Shown: positions 16,246 to 25,673, counted from the stretch's first letter. The stretch: 64,000 nucleotides of DNA from Listeria monocytogenes ATCC 19117 (GCF_000307025.1 NC_018584.1:2797174-2861173); one strand, 5' to 3'. Notes: a model not told the origin generated them from the sequence alone. Made by a program: numbers and translations.

Positions 16246-16998
16246 TTAAATAAGTTTTTTTTGCTGTTCAAAAATATTTAGAATCAAGTCAATCACAATT
16301 AACAGTGGGGCGTGATGATGTTTAAATGAATCTTCATCAAACTCCTCACTGGAAGCATAAATAATCGTCTCCACATATTGGGAAATCTGGGCATTGGGAT
16401 TATTCACAATCGCAATGACATTCGATAAATTATATTTTAAATGTTCCGCGAGCGAAAGGGTGTTTTCGGTGCCACCGCTTTCAGAAATAATAATAATCAA
16501 ATCATCTCTTTCAACAATTTGTGGCAAAATATCGATAATAAATGAATCATAGGTGAAAACTACATTCTTTTTCGATGTAACAAGACTTTTGGAAAAATAT
16601 TCTCCTAATGTTTTCGTCATGCCTAGACAAGCAATATAGATTTTAGGTGCATACGCAATTCTTGTCGCGACTTGCTCAATTTCTTTCTTTGGAAGTTGCT
16701 CAATTCCTAAACGAATTTTTTCTAAAAATGTAGATGAATAGTCTTTTGAAAGGGGTTTTGTTTCTGTTTTATCCGAGTGAAGTAAAAATTTCAGCTCAGA
16801 AAAACCGGAAAGCTTTAATTTATGACACATTCTAATAACGGTTGTGGTGCTGACATTGGTTGACTCCGCTAGAGATGTGAGGGACATTTTTTCAATGGTA
16901 GAAATATGGTTGTCAATATAGAAGAAAACTTGTTTTTCAGCAGGACTTAAAAATTCAATTTGAGGCGCAAACAAGCGATAAAGTGAAGTAGCTGACAT
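16246..16998 (-). CDS. RpiR/MurR-family regulator of the PTS/GH38 operon
   Basis: The protein has 250 residues. The N-terminal HTH_6 domain (about 1-77) contains SLTSLAESTNVSTTTVIRMCHKLKLSGFSELKFLL. A C-terminal SIS sugar-phosphate binding domain (about 100-240) contains ISESGGTENTLSLAEHLK. It is divergent from the fructose-family PTS operon across 165 bases. That gap contains the 14-bp palindrome CGTACAATTGTACG, so it probably senses a phosphorylated intermediate and controls that operon. I use ATG 16998 (GGAGG at ideal distance) rather than the in-frame ATG at 17013. Confidence 0.87.
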   Translation of the reverse strand: MSATSLYRLFAPQIEFLSPAEKQVFFYIDNHISTIEKMSLTSLAESTNVSTTTVIRMCHKLKLSGFSELKFLLHSDKTETKPLSKDYSSTFLEKIRLGIEQLPKKEIEQVATRIAYAPKIYIACLGMTKTLGEYFSKSLVTSKKNVVFTYDSFIIDILPQIVERDDLIIIISESGGTENTLSLAEHLKYNLSNVIAIVNNPNAQISQYVETIIYASSEEFDEDSFKHHHAPLLIVIDLILNIFEQQKKLI

Positions 16999-17067
16999 AA
17001 TAAATACCTCCATGGCTATCCGAATTAATTTTAGTATACATGAAATAAAAGCGAATGAACAACACTG

Positions 17068-17091
17068 CGTACAATTGTACGATTTTCGTAC
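17068..17091. promoter_or_regulatory. Palindromic operator candidate between rpiR and PTS
   Basis: CGTACAATTGTACG (17068-17081) is a perfect 14-bp palindrome, followed at 17087-17091 by a further CGTAC half-site. It lies between divergent promoters: TATACT for rpiR (minus, 17033-17038) and an extended -10 TGG-TATAAC for the PTS (17113-17118). The RpiR-type protein is the probable ligand. Confidence 0.5.
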
Positions 17092-17163
17092 TTTTTCAAA
17101 AAAATAATATGGTATAACTAAAGTAACCTAGGGAAAAGACTGTTAATAAAGGAGCTGATAGCA

Positions 17164-19122
17164 TTGAAATTAAGCGATATTACATCGGAGCCACTCATCT
17201 TTTTAGATAAAGATTGGCGCACTAAAGAAGAAGTATTTGATGGATTAATTGATGCTTTACACAATCAAGGAGTTTTGTCAGATAAAAATGAATTCAAAAA
17301 AGCTGTCTTAGAACGCGAAAAGATTTCTGAAACTGGTTTAGAGAAAGGTTTTGCTATTCCACATGGTAAATCTAAAGCTGTTAAAAAAGCTGCTTTTGCA
17401 TTTGCTCGTATCAATCAACCAATTAATTCTTGGGGCAGCATTGATCCAACAAATGAAGTAAAATATATCTTTTTATTAGCTATTCCAGAAAACGAAGCCG
17501 GATCAACTCATTTAGAACTTTTGGCAGCTTTAAGTAAGCGTTTACTCGATCCTGCTTTTATTGAGAGCATTTCTACCGCTCCGACAGTAAACGAATTTAT
17601 AACCGTGCTAGATTCTGAACAACAAGAAGATGAAAAAGTAGATTATACACGAAAAATCGTTGCTATTACAGCATGTGCAGCGGGTATCGCCCATACGTAT
17701 ATGGCAGCGGAAGCCCTTGAACTAGCTGGTAAAGAACTTGGTATTGAAGTTATCGTCGAAAAACAAGGTGCGAATGGTATTGAAGACCGCATTACTCCTG
17801 AAATCCTTAAAGGCGCAGAAGCAGTCATTTTCGCGACAGATATTACCGCAAAAGATAAAGAACGTTTCGCCGGAATGCCCTTTATCCAAAGACGTGTCGC
17901 TGAGCCACTTCGTAGTGGTAAAGAAATGATTGAAACTGTATTAAGCAAACCAGATGGCTATGTCAAAGCTGATACAGATGGTTCAGAACAACAATTTGAT
18001 AATAATAAGAGCAGTGTTTTCTCGCAAATTTATCGTGGGATTTTAACTGGTATTTCTTATATGTTACCTGTTATTGTCGCAGGTGGTTTAATGATTGGTA
18101 TTGGCCAACTTGGCGCAACTGCCTTTGGTCTTGAAAAAGTTATTGGTAATCCAGAGTATGCAACAAACTCTAACCAGCTTATTGTAATCTTCCATTATCT
18201 CGGTTTATACGGAAATATGATTATGAAATTCATGTATCCTGTTTTCGGTGCCTTCCTTGCTTACTCAATTGCTGACCGTCCTGGACTTGCTCCCGGGTTT
18301 ATCGGTGGTGCTTTCGCAGCAGGGCTACATTACACCTTCTGGGGCATAGATGGCGGTATACCATCTGGATTCTTCGGTGTTCTAATTTTAGGTATCATTG
18401 CCGGATTTGTTGCTAAATTCTTAAACGAAAAAATTAAATTACACAAAAATTTACAAGCTATGAAACCAATGTTCCTGATTCCAGGGATTACCGTTTTAGT
18501 CTTGTTCTTCGTCAATTACTATGTGGTCGACCCGGTATTCGGGGGCTTAAACGCATGGTTACAAGAACTAATTATTCAAAATCAAGATGCAAGTGCTGTA
18601 CTACTTTCGACAATTATTGCTTGTTTGACTGCATTTGACTTAGGTGGACCAGTCAATAAAGCAGCTGGAGCTATCGCAATCGGACTCGCAGCAGACGGAA
18701 TTTTCCCGCTAACTGCTCGTGTTTTAGCAATCGTTATCCCGCCAATCGGACTTGGGCTTGCGACTGTATTAGATAAATATGTTGTTAAACGTCGTGTTTT
18801 TGATGAAAACTTACGTGTTGCAGGTACAACCTCTATTTTCCTAGGGTTTATTGCCATAGGAGAGGGCGCGATACCGTTTATGCTACAAAATCCACTTATC
18901 ACTATTCCAATTAATATGATTGGTGCTTCTCTTGGTGCGGTTACTGCCGTTTTACTTGGTGCAGTACAATGGCTTCCACTCCCAGCAATTTGGGGTTGGC
19001 CGCTCGTTGAAAATTTCTGGGCCTATGCGATTGGTTTAATCGTAGGTATCGCCTTTATCACATTCGCGAATATCTTCGTACGCTACGGCTTAATCACACG
19101 TAAAGAAAATAAAATCAAATAA
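17164..19122 (+). CDS. PTS fructose/mannosylglycerate-family transporter, IIABC
   Basis: A complete phosphotransferase permease of 652 residues. IIA is at about 1-150, with active His67 in GFAIPHGKS. IIB is at about 163-260, with phospho-Cys171 in CAAGIAHTYMAAEAL. A IIC membrane domain of roughly nine or ten helices spans about 285-645. The domain order matches FruA and E. coli MngA. GH38, GH13_18 and glycerate kinase genes downstream favour a hexosyl-glycerate over fructose. TTG start 17164 is preceded by AAAGGAG. Divergent RpiR is the likely regulator. Confidence 0.88.
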   Translation: MKLSDITSEPLIFLDKDWRTKEEVFDGLIDALHNQGVLSDKNEFKKAVLEREKISETGLEKGFAIPHGKSKAVKKAAFAFARINQPINSWGSIDPTNEVKYIFLLAIPENEAGSTHLELLAALSKRLLDPAFIESISTAPTVNEFITVLDSEQQEDEKVDYTRKIVAITACAAGIAHTYMAAEALELAGKELGIEVIVEKQGANGIEDRITPEILKGAEAVIFATDITAKDKERFAGMPFIQRRVAEPLRSGKEMIETVLSKPDGYVKADTDGSEQQFDNNKSSVFSQIYRGILTGISYMLPVIVAGGLMIGIGQLGATAFGLEKVIGNPEYATNSNQLIVIFHYLGLYGNMIMKFMYPVFGAFLAYSIADRPGLAPGFIGGAFAAGLHYTFWGIDGGIPSGFFGVLILGIIAGFVAKFLNEKIKLHKNLQAMKPMFLIPGITVLVLFFVNYYVVDPVFGGLNAWLQELIIQNQDASAVLLSTIIACLTAFDLGGPVNKAAGAIAIGLAADGIFPLTARVLAIVIPPIGLGLATVLDKYVVKRRVFDENLRVAGTTSIFLGFIAIGEGAIPFMLQNPLITIPINMIGASLGAVTAVLLGAVQWLPLPAIWGWPLVENFWAYAIGLIVGIAFITFANIFVRYGLITRKENKIK

Positions 19123-19132
19123 AAAAATAGGC

Positions 19133-19160
19133 TGACAGGTACTCTCGTTAGTACCTGTCA
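19133..19160 (+). repeat. Intercistronic hairpin between PTS and GH38 genes
   Basis: TGACAGGTACT / AGTACCTGTCA is a perfect 11-bp stem with a 6-base loop and no T-run after it. It is therefore more likely an mRNA processing or stabilising element than a terminator. It separates the membrane-protein cistron from the enzyme cistrons. Confidence 0.6.
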
Positions 19161-19182
19161 CTTAATTTGAGAGGTTTTTAAA

Positions 19183-21831
19183 ATGAAAAAAAATAAAATT
19201 GTACATGTTGTCGCACATTCCCACTGGGATCACGAATGGTATTTCACCATGGAAGATTCCAATATCTTATTAATTGAGAATTTAGACTATCTTTTAAATG
19301 TTTTAGAAACAAAAGATTCCTTTGCAAGTTATTCCTTTGATGGTCAAATGTCTGTCATTGAGCGTTACTTAGATATTCGTCCAGAAAATAAAGCGCGCGT
19401 TGAAAAACTTATCCAAGATCGTCGTCTGTTCGTCGGTCCGTGGTATACACAAACCGATAGCTTGTTAGTTAAAACAGAAGCTGTGATTCGCAACTTACTT
19501 TATGGTTATAAAATGGGCGAAGAATTCGGCCATAGCATGAGTATCGGTTATTCCCCAGATATTTTTGGGCAACATGCTTATCTGCCAGCTATTTATAAAT
19601 CATTTAATATGGAGCATAGCATTTTCCAGCGTGGTGTTTATAACGATCAAGTGCAAGATGACCTTAACTTCCACTGGACATCTCCAGACAACAAGTCCAT
19701 CCCAACCAACAATATTTTCTTCGGTTATGGACCCGGCAAATTTTTAAGCAGTGAAAAAAGCTATGTAGAAACTCGTCTTCTGCCAATTTTAGATCGACTT
19801 GCTGAAATGAACACACATACAGATGTCCTTCTTTTACCAGCAGGCGGCGACCAAGTACTTGTGCGCGAAAACTTCCCAGAAATTGTCGCGGAATTGAACG
19901 AGATGGACTTAGGTTATACCTTCATTCTGTCCGATTACGAAGCATTTATGAATGATGCTTGGACTTCTACTTTCCCGAACGAAATCACTGGTGAACTGCT
20001 TGCTTGCCAAAAATCACGAATCCACCATACATGTCGTTCAGAACGCTACGATATTAAACGTCTTAATTACTTAGTAGAAAATAGATTAGTCAACATTCTA
20101 GAACCACTTGCAACAATGGCCAATAAATTCGGAATCAAATATCCTAAACCTTGGTTAGATATTATTTGGAAAAAATTATTTGATAGCCACGCTCATAACG
20201 GTATTGGTGCTTCGAATTCAGATGACGCAAACCATGACATCGTAGTTCGGCTAACTAGCGCACTTCGGATGACAGATGGCTTAATTAACCTTTTGAAAAA
20301 ACAAATTACGAAGGCCGTTAGTCAGGAAATGGGCGACGAAAATATTGCGCTATTATTCAATACTAACCCAGTGGCAGAAGAAAGAACTGCAAAACTAACA
20401 TTATTCACTCCTGAAAAATCATTCCAACTGTTCTCAGGTGATGCGGAAGTGACTTTCAGCGTTGTACATCAAGAAAAATTAGACGGTGGACGGAAAGTAA
20501 TCGTAACTGCAAAAGGCGAAAAAGAAGTTGCTGTTCCTGATTATTATCGTACAGAAATCTACTTGAAAAGCGGCCTAATCCCTGCACTTGGTTACAAAAC
20601 ATTGCAAGTGAAAGCCGTTACTACAGAAATGGACCAATTAATAAGCATTTCCAAACAAACAATTGAAAATGAAAAAATCATTGTTCAATTCGAAAACGGG
20701 AAAATCAATCTTTTAAATAAAGAACAACAAAGCATTATAAATGACCTTATTCGCTTCGAAAATGTGGCTGACGCTGGGGATTCCTTTGACTTCTCACCAC
20801 TTGAAGGCGACCAAGCCATCTATATCGAAACAAGCGAATTACTAACCGTTGAAAAAAATCATCTATATAGCAAAATGATGTTAAAACATACTGCTTTAGT
20901 TCCGAAAGATTTAGAAGCCCGCGCACAAAAAACAAGTACAGAAACATTTGAAATTTTAACAGAAATCGAACTTTTTGACGGTGAAGAATTCGTCCGGGTT
21001 CGCCATACTATTGACAATAAAGTAAAAGACCACCGCATTAGAGCATTGATTAAAACAAATGTAGCAGAACCTAAATATTCTTACGCAGACCAAGGTTATA
21101 GCCTCATGAAACGCAGCGTCATAAACCCTTACCTTGCAAATTGGCGCGAGGACAAATTCGTGGAAGCACCTGTGCCGATTTTCCCAGTGGAAAATATCGT
21201 CGCTGTTTCTGAAGAAGACGCAACACTTGCCTTGTTAGTTGGCGGTATCAAAGAATATGAAATCTTACCGAAAACTGCTGAAATCGCATTAACTCTTTTC
21301 AGAAGTAATGGTTTGCTTGGAAAAGATGATCTCATGTGGCGTCCAGGTCGTGCTTCCGGTATTAATAACAAAGTCGTTCCTACACCAGACGGTCAAATGC
21401 TCGAAGAAATGATTTTTGAATATGCTGTGTACGTACAACCTGAGAAACTAAATGAACAAACGCTCTACGCGCAATCTAACATTTTTGAAGGTCATACAGA
21501 AACCTATCACTTACAAAACCTAAATACATTTGAAGAGCGCCTAGAACGTTTTGAAGTAGATTATCCAATCGACCGTTTACCAGCTCAAAATTCTATCTTT
21601 GAATTAGATAACCCGAACGTATTCATGAGCACTTGCAAAAAATCGTGGGATGGCACTGGCACAATTATCCGCCTATTTAACCCATCAGACAAAGAAGAAA
21701 CCGTTCGCTGGACAACCAACGCTTCCAGTTTTGAAGTTTCACTAGCGGAGGAAAAAATCGCAGAACTAAAAGAAAACACTATCTGTATTCCTAAAAAAGG
21801 ATTTGCAACTATTTTGTTGGAAGGAGAATAA
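19183..21831 (+). CDS. GH38 alpha-mannosidase, MngB-like
   Basis: A cytosolic glycoside hydrolase family 38 enzyme of 882 residues, with zinc site HSHWDHEW (His12, Asp16 region) and catalytic nucleophile Asp126 in GYSPDIFGQ. After the N-terminal catalytic barrel come the three-helix and beta-sandwich domains usual for the family. E. coli MngB has the same size and cleaves 6-phospho-mannosylglycerate delivered by a PTS to mannose-6-phosphate and glycerate. The adjacent PTS and glycerate kinase genes suggest the same reaction here. ATG 19183 follows GAGG. Confidence 0.88.
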   Translation: MKKNKIVHVVAHSHWDHEWYFTMEDSNILLIENLDYLLNVLETKDSFASYSFDGQMSVIERYLDIRPENKARVEKLIQDRRLFVGPWYTQTDSLLVKTEAVIRNLLYGYKMGEEFGHSMSIGYSPDIFGQHAYLPAIYKSFNMEHSIFQRGVYNDQVQDDLNFHWTSPDNKSIPTNNIFFGYGPGKFLSSEKSYVETRLLPILDRLAEMNTHTDVLLLPAGGDQVLVRENFPEIVAELNEMDLGYTFILSDYEAFMNDAWTSTFPNEITGELLACQKSRIHHTCRSERYDIKRLNYLVENRLVNILEPLATMANKFGIKYPKPWLDIIWKKLFDSHAHNGIGASNSDDANHDIVVRLTSALRMTDGLINLLKKQITKAVSQEMGDENIALLFNTNPVAEERTAKLTLFTPEKSFQLFSGDAEVTFSVVHQEKLDGGRKVIVTAKGEKEVAVPDYYRTEIYLKSGLIPALGYKTLQVKAVTTEMDQLISISKQTIENEKIIVQFENGKINLLNKEQQSIINDLIRFENVADAGDSFDFSPLEGDQAIYIETSELLTVEKNHLYSKMMLKHTALVPKDLEARAQKTSTETFEILTEIELFDGEEFVRVRHTIDNKVKDHRIRALIKTNVAEPKYSYADQGYSLMKRSVINPYLANWREDKFVEAPVPIFPVENIVAVSEEDATLALLVGGIKEYEILPKTAEIALTLFRSNGLLGKDDLMWRPGRASGINNKVVPTPDGQMLEEMIFEYAVYVQPEKLNEQTLYAQSNIFEGHTETYHLQNLNTFEERLERFEVDYPIDRLPAQNSIFELDNPNVFMSTCKKSWDGTGTIIRLFNPSDKEETVRWTTNASSFEVSLAEEKIAELKENTICIPKKGFATILLEGE

Positions 21832-21832
21832 T

Positions 21833-23515
21833 ATGCAAACCGAACTGGTTAATCAAATAGAAGTAAAACTAAGAAAAATTTATCAAGCTGCATACCAACC
21901 CGCATACTTGGAAAAAATGCTCGCATGCGCCGAAAACTATTCTAATAATGCGCGTGGTTCGATTGATACTATTTCCGAAAAAAACGTCTATCTTATTGCC
22001 TATGGCGACAGCATTTTCGAAAAAAACAAGCATCCGTTACAAACATTGAATGAATTCCTACAAGAATATGCGCAAGATGTTATTACAGATGTCCACTTGC
22101 TGCCGATTTTCCCTAGTACGTCAGATGATGGCTTCTCTGTCACAGACTACAAGCAAATTGACGAACAGCTTGGCGACTGGGATGACGTTCAAAAAATGTC
22201 TGAGAACTTCCGAGTGATGCTTGATTTCGTAGCCAATCATATGTCGAAATCAAGTGATTGGTTTAAGCGATTCTCCGATAACGAAGCGCCGTACAATCAA
22301 TTTTTCATCGAGAAGGACAGCCAATTTGATTATAAAAACGTCACACGTCCGCGGACTTCTCCGCTGTTCCACAAATACGAAAACGGTAAAGAACTTTGGA
22401 CTACTTTTAGCGAAGATCAGTTAGACTTAAATGTCCGTAATATCGATTGCCTTGTAGCCTTAACAGATGTACTGCTTTTCTATGCATCCAAACAAGCGAC
22501 AAGCATTCGACTTGATGCCATTGGATTTTTATGGAAAACTTCTGGCACTACTTGTATGCACCTGCCAGAAACCCATGAGATCATCACGCTTTGGCGTCTG
22601 CTGATTGATGAACTATATCCAAATCTGCAAATTATCACAGAAACAAACGTCCCTCATGAAGAAAACATTAGTTATTTTGGCGATGGTGAAAATGAAGCAA
22701 ATATGGTTTATCAGTTCCCGCTTCCGCCACTTGTGCTCCATACCTTCACTTGCCATGATACAACGAAACTTTCGAAGTGGGCGAAATCCATTTCACAAGT
22801 TTCTAGCACAGCGACTTATTTTAACTTCTTAGCAAGTCATGACGGAATTGGTATGCGCCCTGCGACCGGAATTCTTTCCGACGAAGAAATCAATTCTCTC
22901 GTCCAAAAAGCGGTCCAAAACGGTGGCCAAGTTTCCTATAAAGACAACGCAGATGGCACGCAGTCGGTATACGAACTTAATATTAACTACGGTGAAGCCC
23001 TGCAAAACCCGGGCGAAGACACAACTGAAGAACTCGTAACGAAAAAAATTATCGCTGCTCATAGTATTTTGCTAACACTTCAAGGCGTCCCAGCGATTTA
23101 CTATCATTCCCTTCTAGGTTCTAAAAACGACCTTGTTGGTTACGAAGAATCCGGTATTAATCGCCGCATCAATCGTGAAAAACTGGAAAAAAATCAATTG
23201 GTTCATGAACTTGAAACAGACACTTATCGCCAAACCATTTTCACATCGCTGAAAAAATTGGTGCAAATCAGACGAAATCACACCGCTTTTTCACCATTTG
23301 CAACCCAAGAAATTTTAGATTTAGGACCAGATGTTTTTGCGATAAAACGGGAATCTGAGGAAGAATGTATTTACGGAATTATCAACGTCACTTCTCATAA
23401 TATCCGCAAAACGCTCGCTTTCTCTGGCACGAATCTATTAACCAATCAACCCGTTACGAGTGAACTTGATTTAACTGCGTATGAAGTTGTCTGGATTAAG
23501 AAGGCGGTCCAATGA
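21833..23515 (+). CDS. GH13_18 sucrose/glucosylglycerate phosphorylase family enzyme
   Basis: A cytosolic glycoside phosphorylase of 560 residues in the sucrose phosphorylase subfamily. Nucleophile Asp228 is in SIRLDAIGFLWK, acid/base Glu270 in ITETNVPHEENISYFG, and transition-state Asp337 in ASHDGIGMRP. Classical sucrose phosphorylase has different text around the acid/base. The TNVPHEENISYFG form is what I recall from YcjM-type glucosylglycerate phosphorylases, so glucosylglycerate to Glc-1-P plus glycerate is more likely than sucrose. I use ATG 21833 (AAGGAG upstream). The next gene, glycerate kinase, overlaps by 4 bases. Confidence 0.85.
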   Translation: MQTELVNQIEVKLRKIYQAAYQPAYLEKMLACAENYSNNARGSIDTISEKNVYLIAYGDSIFEKNKHPLQTLNEFLQEYAQDVITDVHLLPIFPSTSDDGFSVTDYKQIDEQLGDWDDVQKMSENFRVMLDFVANHMSKSSDWFKRFSDNEAPYNQFFIEKDSQFDYKNVTRPRTSPLFHKYENGKELWTTFSEDQLDLNVRNIDCLVALTDVLLFYASKQATSIRLDAIGFLWKTSGTTCMHLPETHEIITLWRLLIDELYPNLQIITETNVPHEENISYFGDGENEANMVYQFPLPPLVLHTFTCHDTTKLSKWAKSISQVSSTATYFNFLASHDGIGMRPATGILSDEEINSLVQKAVQNGGQVSYKDNADGTQSVYELNINYGEALQNPGEDTTEELVTKKIIAAHSILLTLQGVPAIYYHSLLGSKNDLVGYEESGINRRINREKLEKNQLVHELETDTYRQTIFTSLKKLVQIRRNHTAFSPFATQEILDLGPDVFAIKRESEEECIYGIINVTSHNIRKTLAFSGTNLLTNQPVTSELDLTAYEVVWIKKAVQ

Positions 23516-24645
23516 AAATCGTCATCGCACCTGATTCATTCAAAGAGAGCGCCACTGCTGTTGAAGTAGCAAATGCTATAAAAAAAGGCTGGACTAAAGC
23601 ACGTCCAGCCGATCAAATTAGCCTTGCCCCTGTTTCTGACGGGGGTGAGGGTTTTCTTACTGTTTTAAGTGAGTCTTCCGAGGTGGAATTGTTTCAAGCA
23701 GAAGTAACCAACCTAAATGGTCACAAAATAACGGCCTCCTACGGTATTCTCGCTAGCCAAGAAACTGCGATTATCGAGTCCGCCAACACGATTGGATTAG
23801 ATTTAATCCCAGCCGTAGACCGTAATCCAGCTTACGCGAGCTCTAAAGGCGTCGGTGAACTAATTTTGGCGGCACTGAATCACAACGTCAAAAAAATCAT
23901 TATCGGCCTTGGTGGAAGTGGCACAAACGATGGCGGCGCTGGGCTAATCCAAGCTTTGGGCGTTGCACTACTTGATAAAAACAAACAGCCTATTCCGCCC
24001 GGTGGCATTCATTTGCAAGAACTAGCTTACATTGATGCCAGCAACCTTAATCCAAAGCTGAAAAACATTCAATTCCAAATAGCCTGCGACGTCACGAATC
24101 CACTTCTTGGAGAAAACGGCGCTACCTTCGTTTTCGGTGCTCAAAAAGGCGCAACTCCCGAAATGCTCGTTCAACTAGAGCGCGCCATGCAGAACTACGG
24201 AGCAAAACTCGATCAATTTTCATCTCAAAAAATCACTACAAAAAAAGGAGCCGGAGCCGCTGGTGGTATCGCTGCCGGACTAATGACTTTCCTAAATGCA
24301 GACGTGTTAAGCGGTTCAGCTCTAGTTATGGAACTTTCTAATATGAAGGATAAAATGAAAGATGCGGATATCGTTATTGTTGGTGAAGGACGAATGGACA
24401 AGCAATCGATGATGGGGAAAATCCCTGTTCAAATTGCTCAAGAAGCTAAAAAACAAGGTTGTTTCGTCCTAGCAATCGTCGGTAGCCTTGCACTCGAAAA
24501 CAATATCGCCCAACAACACGGTATCGATGCGTTTTTCCCAAACATCCCAGAAATAACAGATTTACCCACTCTTTTCGAAAATACAACAAAGAACCTCGAA
24601 CGCACGGCGGAAAACATTGCCAAACTAACTTTAATTGGCAAATAA
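23512..24645 (+). CDS. Glycerate kinase (GarK/GlxK type)
   Basis: Phosphorylates D-glycerate, feeding lower glycolysis. The 377-residue protein fits family I glycerate kinases: MKIVIAPDSFKES at the start, SDGGEGF (about 44-50), GLGGSGTNDGGAG (about 128-140), GGIAAGL and VGEGRMDKQS near 290. The ATGA overlap with the phosphorylase gene shows coupling. Its presence after two enzymes that would each release glycerate is the strongest clue to the operon's substrates. Only 4 bases separate it from the convergent LacI gene, and no clear terminator is visible. Confidence 0.92.
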   Translation: MKIVIAPDSFKESATAVEVANAIKKGWTKARPADQISLAPVSDGGEGFLTVLSESSEVELFQAEVTNLNGHKITASYGILASQETAIIESANTIGLDLIPAVDRNPAYASSKGVGELILAALNHNVKKIIIGLGGSGTNDGGAGLIQALGVALLDKNKQPIPPGGIHLQELAYIDASNLNPKLKNIQFQIACDVTNPLLGENGATFVFGAQKGATPEMLVQLERAMQNYGAKLDQFSSQKITTKKGAGAAGGIAAGLMTFLNADVLSGSALVMELSNMKDKMKDADIVIVGEGRMDKQSMMGKIPVQIAQEAKKQGCFVLAIVGSLALENNIAQQHGIDAFFPNIPEITDLPTLFENTTKNLERTAENIAKLTLIGK

Positions 24646-24649
24646 TTTT

Positions 24650-25606
24650 TTAAACTGTTTTCCTTCTAATCAATTCATGCTCCACTTTAATTCTTTGCAA
24701 TTTACCTTGTTCAAAAATAGTAAAAGCATTTTCTCCCAATTTTTTTAGGTTATGATCAAGCGTTGTGATTTCTAAAACCTTACCAATTGGGAGATTTTCT
24801 TGCCCTAAAATAGCGACATCTTCCGGAACACGCAAGCCGAGTTTTTTCACGTGATACATAACCCCTGCCGCAACCTCGTCACCATTCGCATAAATCGCAT
24901 CAGGCCAGTCTTTCCCCTCTGCAAAAAAATGCTCCCCAGCCTTCAAACCATCTTCAAGCGTATAACATTCACTTAGAAACCGATTATCACCCACTGAACC
25001 AAAAACTTGCTCATAAGCATTGATTTTTCCATATGTACTCGTACTTTCACGCGATGCTCTCCCCGCTGTAAAAGCCACTTTTTTATAACCTTCATCTTCC
25101 AAAAACTGAAATCCAGCCCGGTATGCTTTCACGCGGTCAATATAAGAGCACGATACCTCTTTTGATTCCACATACTCGCACGCAATAATCGGTCCATACG
25201 CTAGGTACGGCAAAATCACGTCCCAATTATTGGCACGCGAAGTAATAATCAGGCCATCCACCTGTTTCGTTTTAAGACGCATCAAGTACTTTTCTTCTTC
25301 TTTCGGATCATATCCTGTTGGAAAAAGTGTCACCGAATAACGGTTTTTAAAAGCTACTTCCAAAATACCATTTACAATTTTGTCAAACCACGGGTGATCA
25401 TTATAAGGTATAATCACGCCAACCGTATTTGTTTTCCCACGCGCTAAATCCATGGCACTACGGTTAGGTGAATAATCTAATTCATCAATAACAGCTTGCA
25501 CACGGGCTCTTTTCTCCTCCGCAACATACGGATGATTATTGAGCACACGTGATACTGTCGTCACTGAAACTCCCGCTAATTTGGCTATTTCTTTAATATT
25601 TGGCAT
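24650..25606 (-). CDS. LacI-family transcriptional regulator
   Basis: The protein has 318 residues. The N-terminal LacI HTH contains IKEIAKLAGVSVTTVSRVLNNHPYVAEEKR with a hinge helix near 50-58. A periplasmic-binding-protein-like sugar domain follows (GVIIPYNDHPWFDKIVNGI; ILGQENLPIGKVLEITTLDHN). It converges on the glycerate kinase gene with a 4-base gap. It may co-regulate the glycoside operon, but no operator is recognised. The start ATG 25606 is preceded by GAGG. Confidence 0.88.
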   Translation of the reverse strand: MPNIKEIAKLAGVSVTTVSRVLNNHPYVAEEKRARVQAVIDELDYSPNRSAMDLARGKTNTVGVIIPYNDHPWFDKIVNGILEVAFKNRYSVTLFPTGYDPKEEEKYLMRLKTKQVDGLIITSRANNWDVILPYLAYGPIIACEYVESKEVSCSYIDRVKAYRAGFQFLEDEGYKKVAFTAGRASRESTSTYGKINAYEQVFGSVGDNRFLSECYTLEDGLKAGEHFFAEGKDWPDAIYANGDEVAAGVMYHVKKLGLRVPEDVAILGQENLPIGKVLEITTLDHNLKKLGENAFTIFEQGKLQRIKVEHELIRRKTV

Positions 25607-25632
25607 TTTAAAAACCTCATTCCTAAGAAAAA

Positions 25633-25660
25633 AGTGCGGACAGATTTCTCATACCGCACT
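25633..25660 (-). terminator. Terminator of the CNNM-family gene
   Basis: The 7-bp stem AGTGCGG / CCGCACT has a 14-base loop and is followed on the minus strand by TTTTTTC. It lies 13 bases after the stop codon at 25674. Confidence 0.7.
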
Positions 25661-25673
25661 CCTATTTTTATCA

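Noticed and set aside
18290..18303. CCCGGG-centred sequences as Noc boxes (also near 28661-28672 and 61377-61384)
   Set aside because: The flanks do not continue the ATTT/AAAT arms of the Noc box. Most lie in coding sequence, and they match little more than the CCCGGG core.
24843..24858. parS-like TTTTTCACGTGATACA inside the LacI gene
   Set aside because: Only 14/16, with one mismatch in each arm. I kept sites with at most one mismatch.
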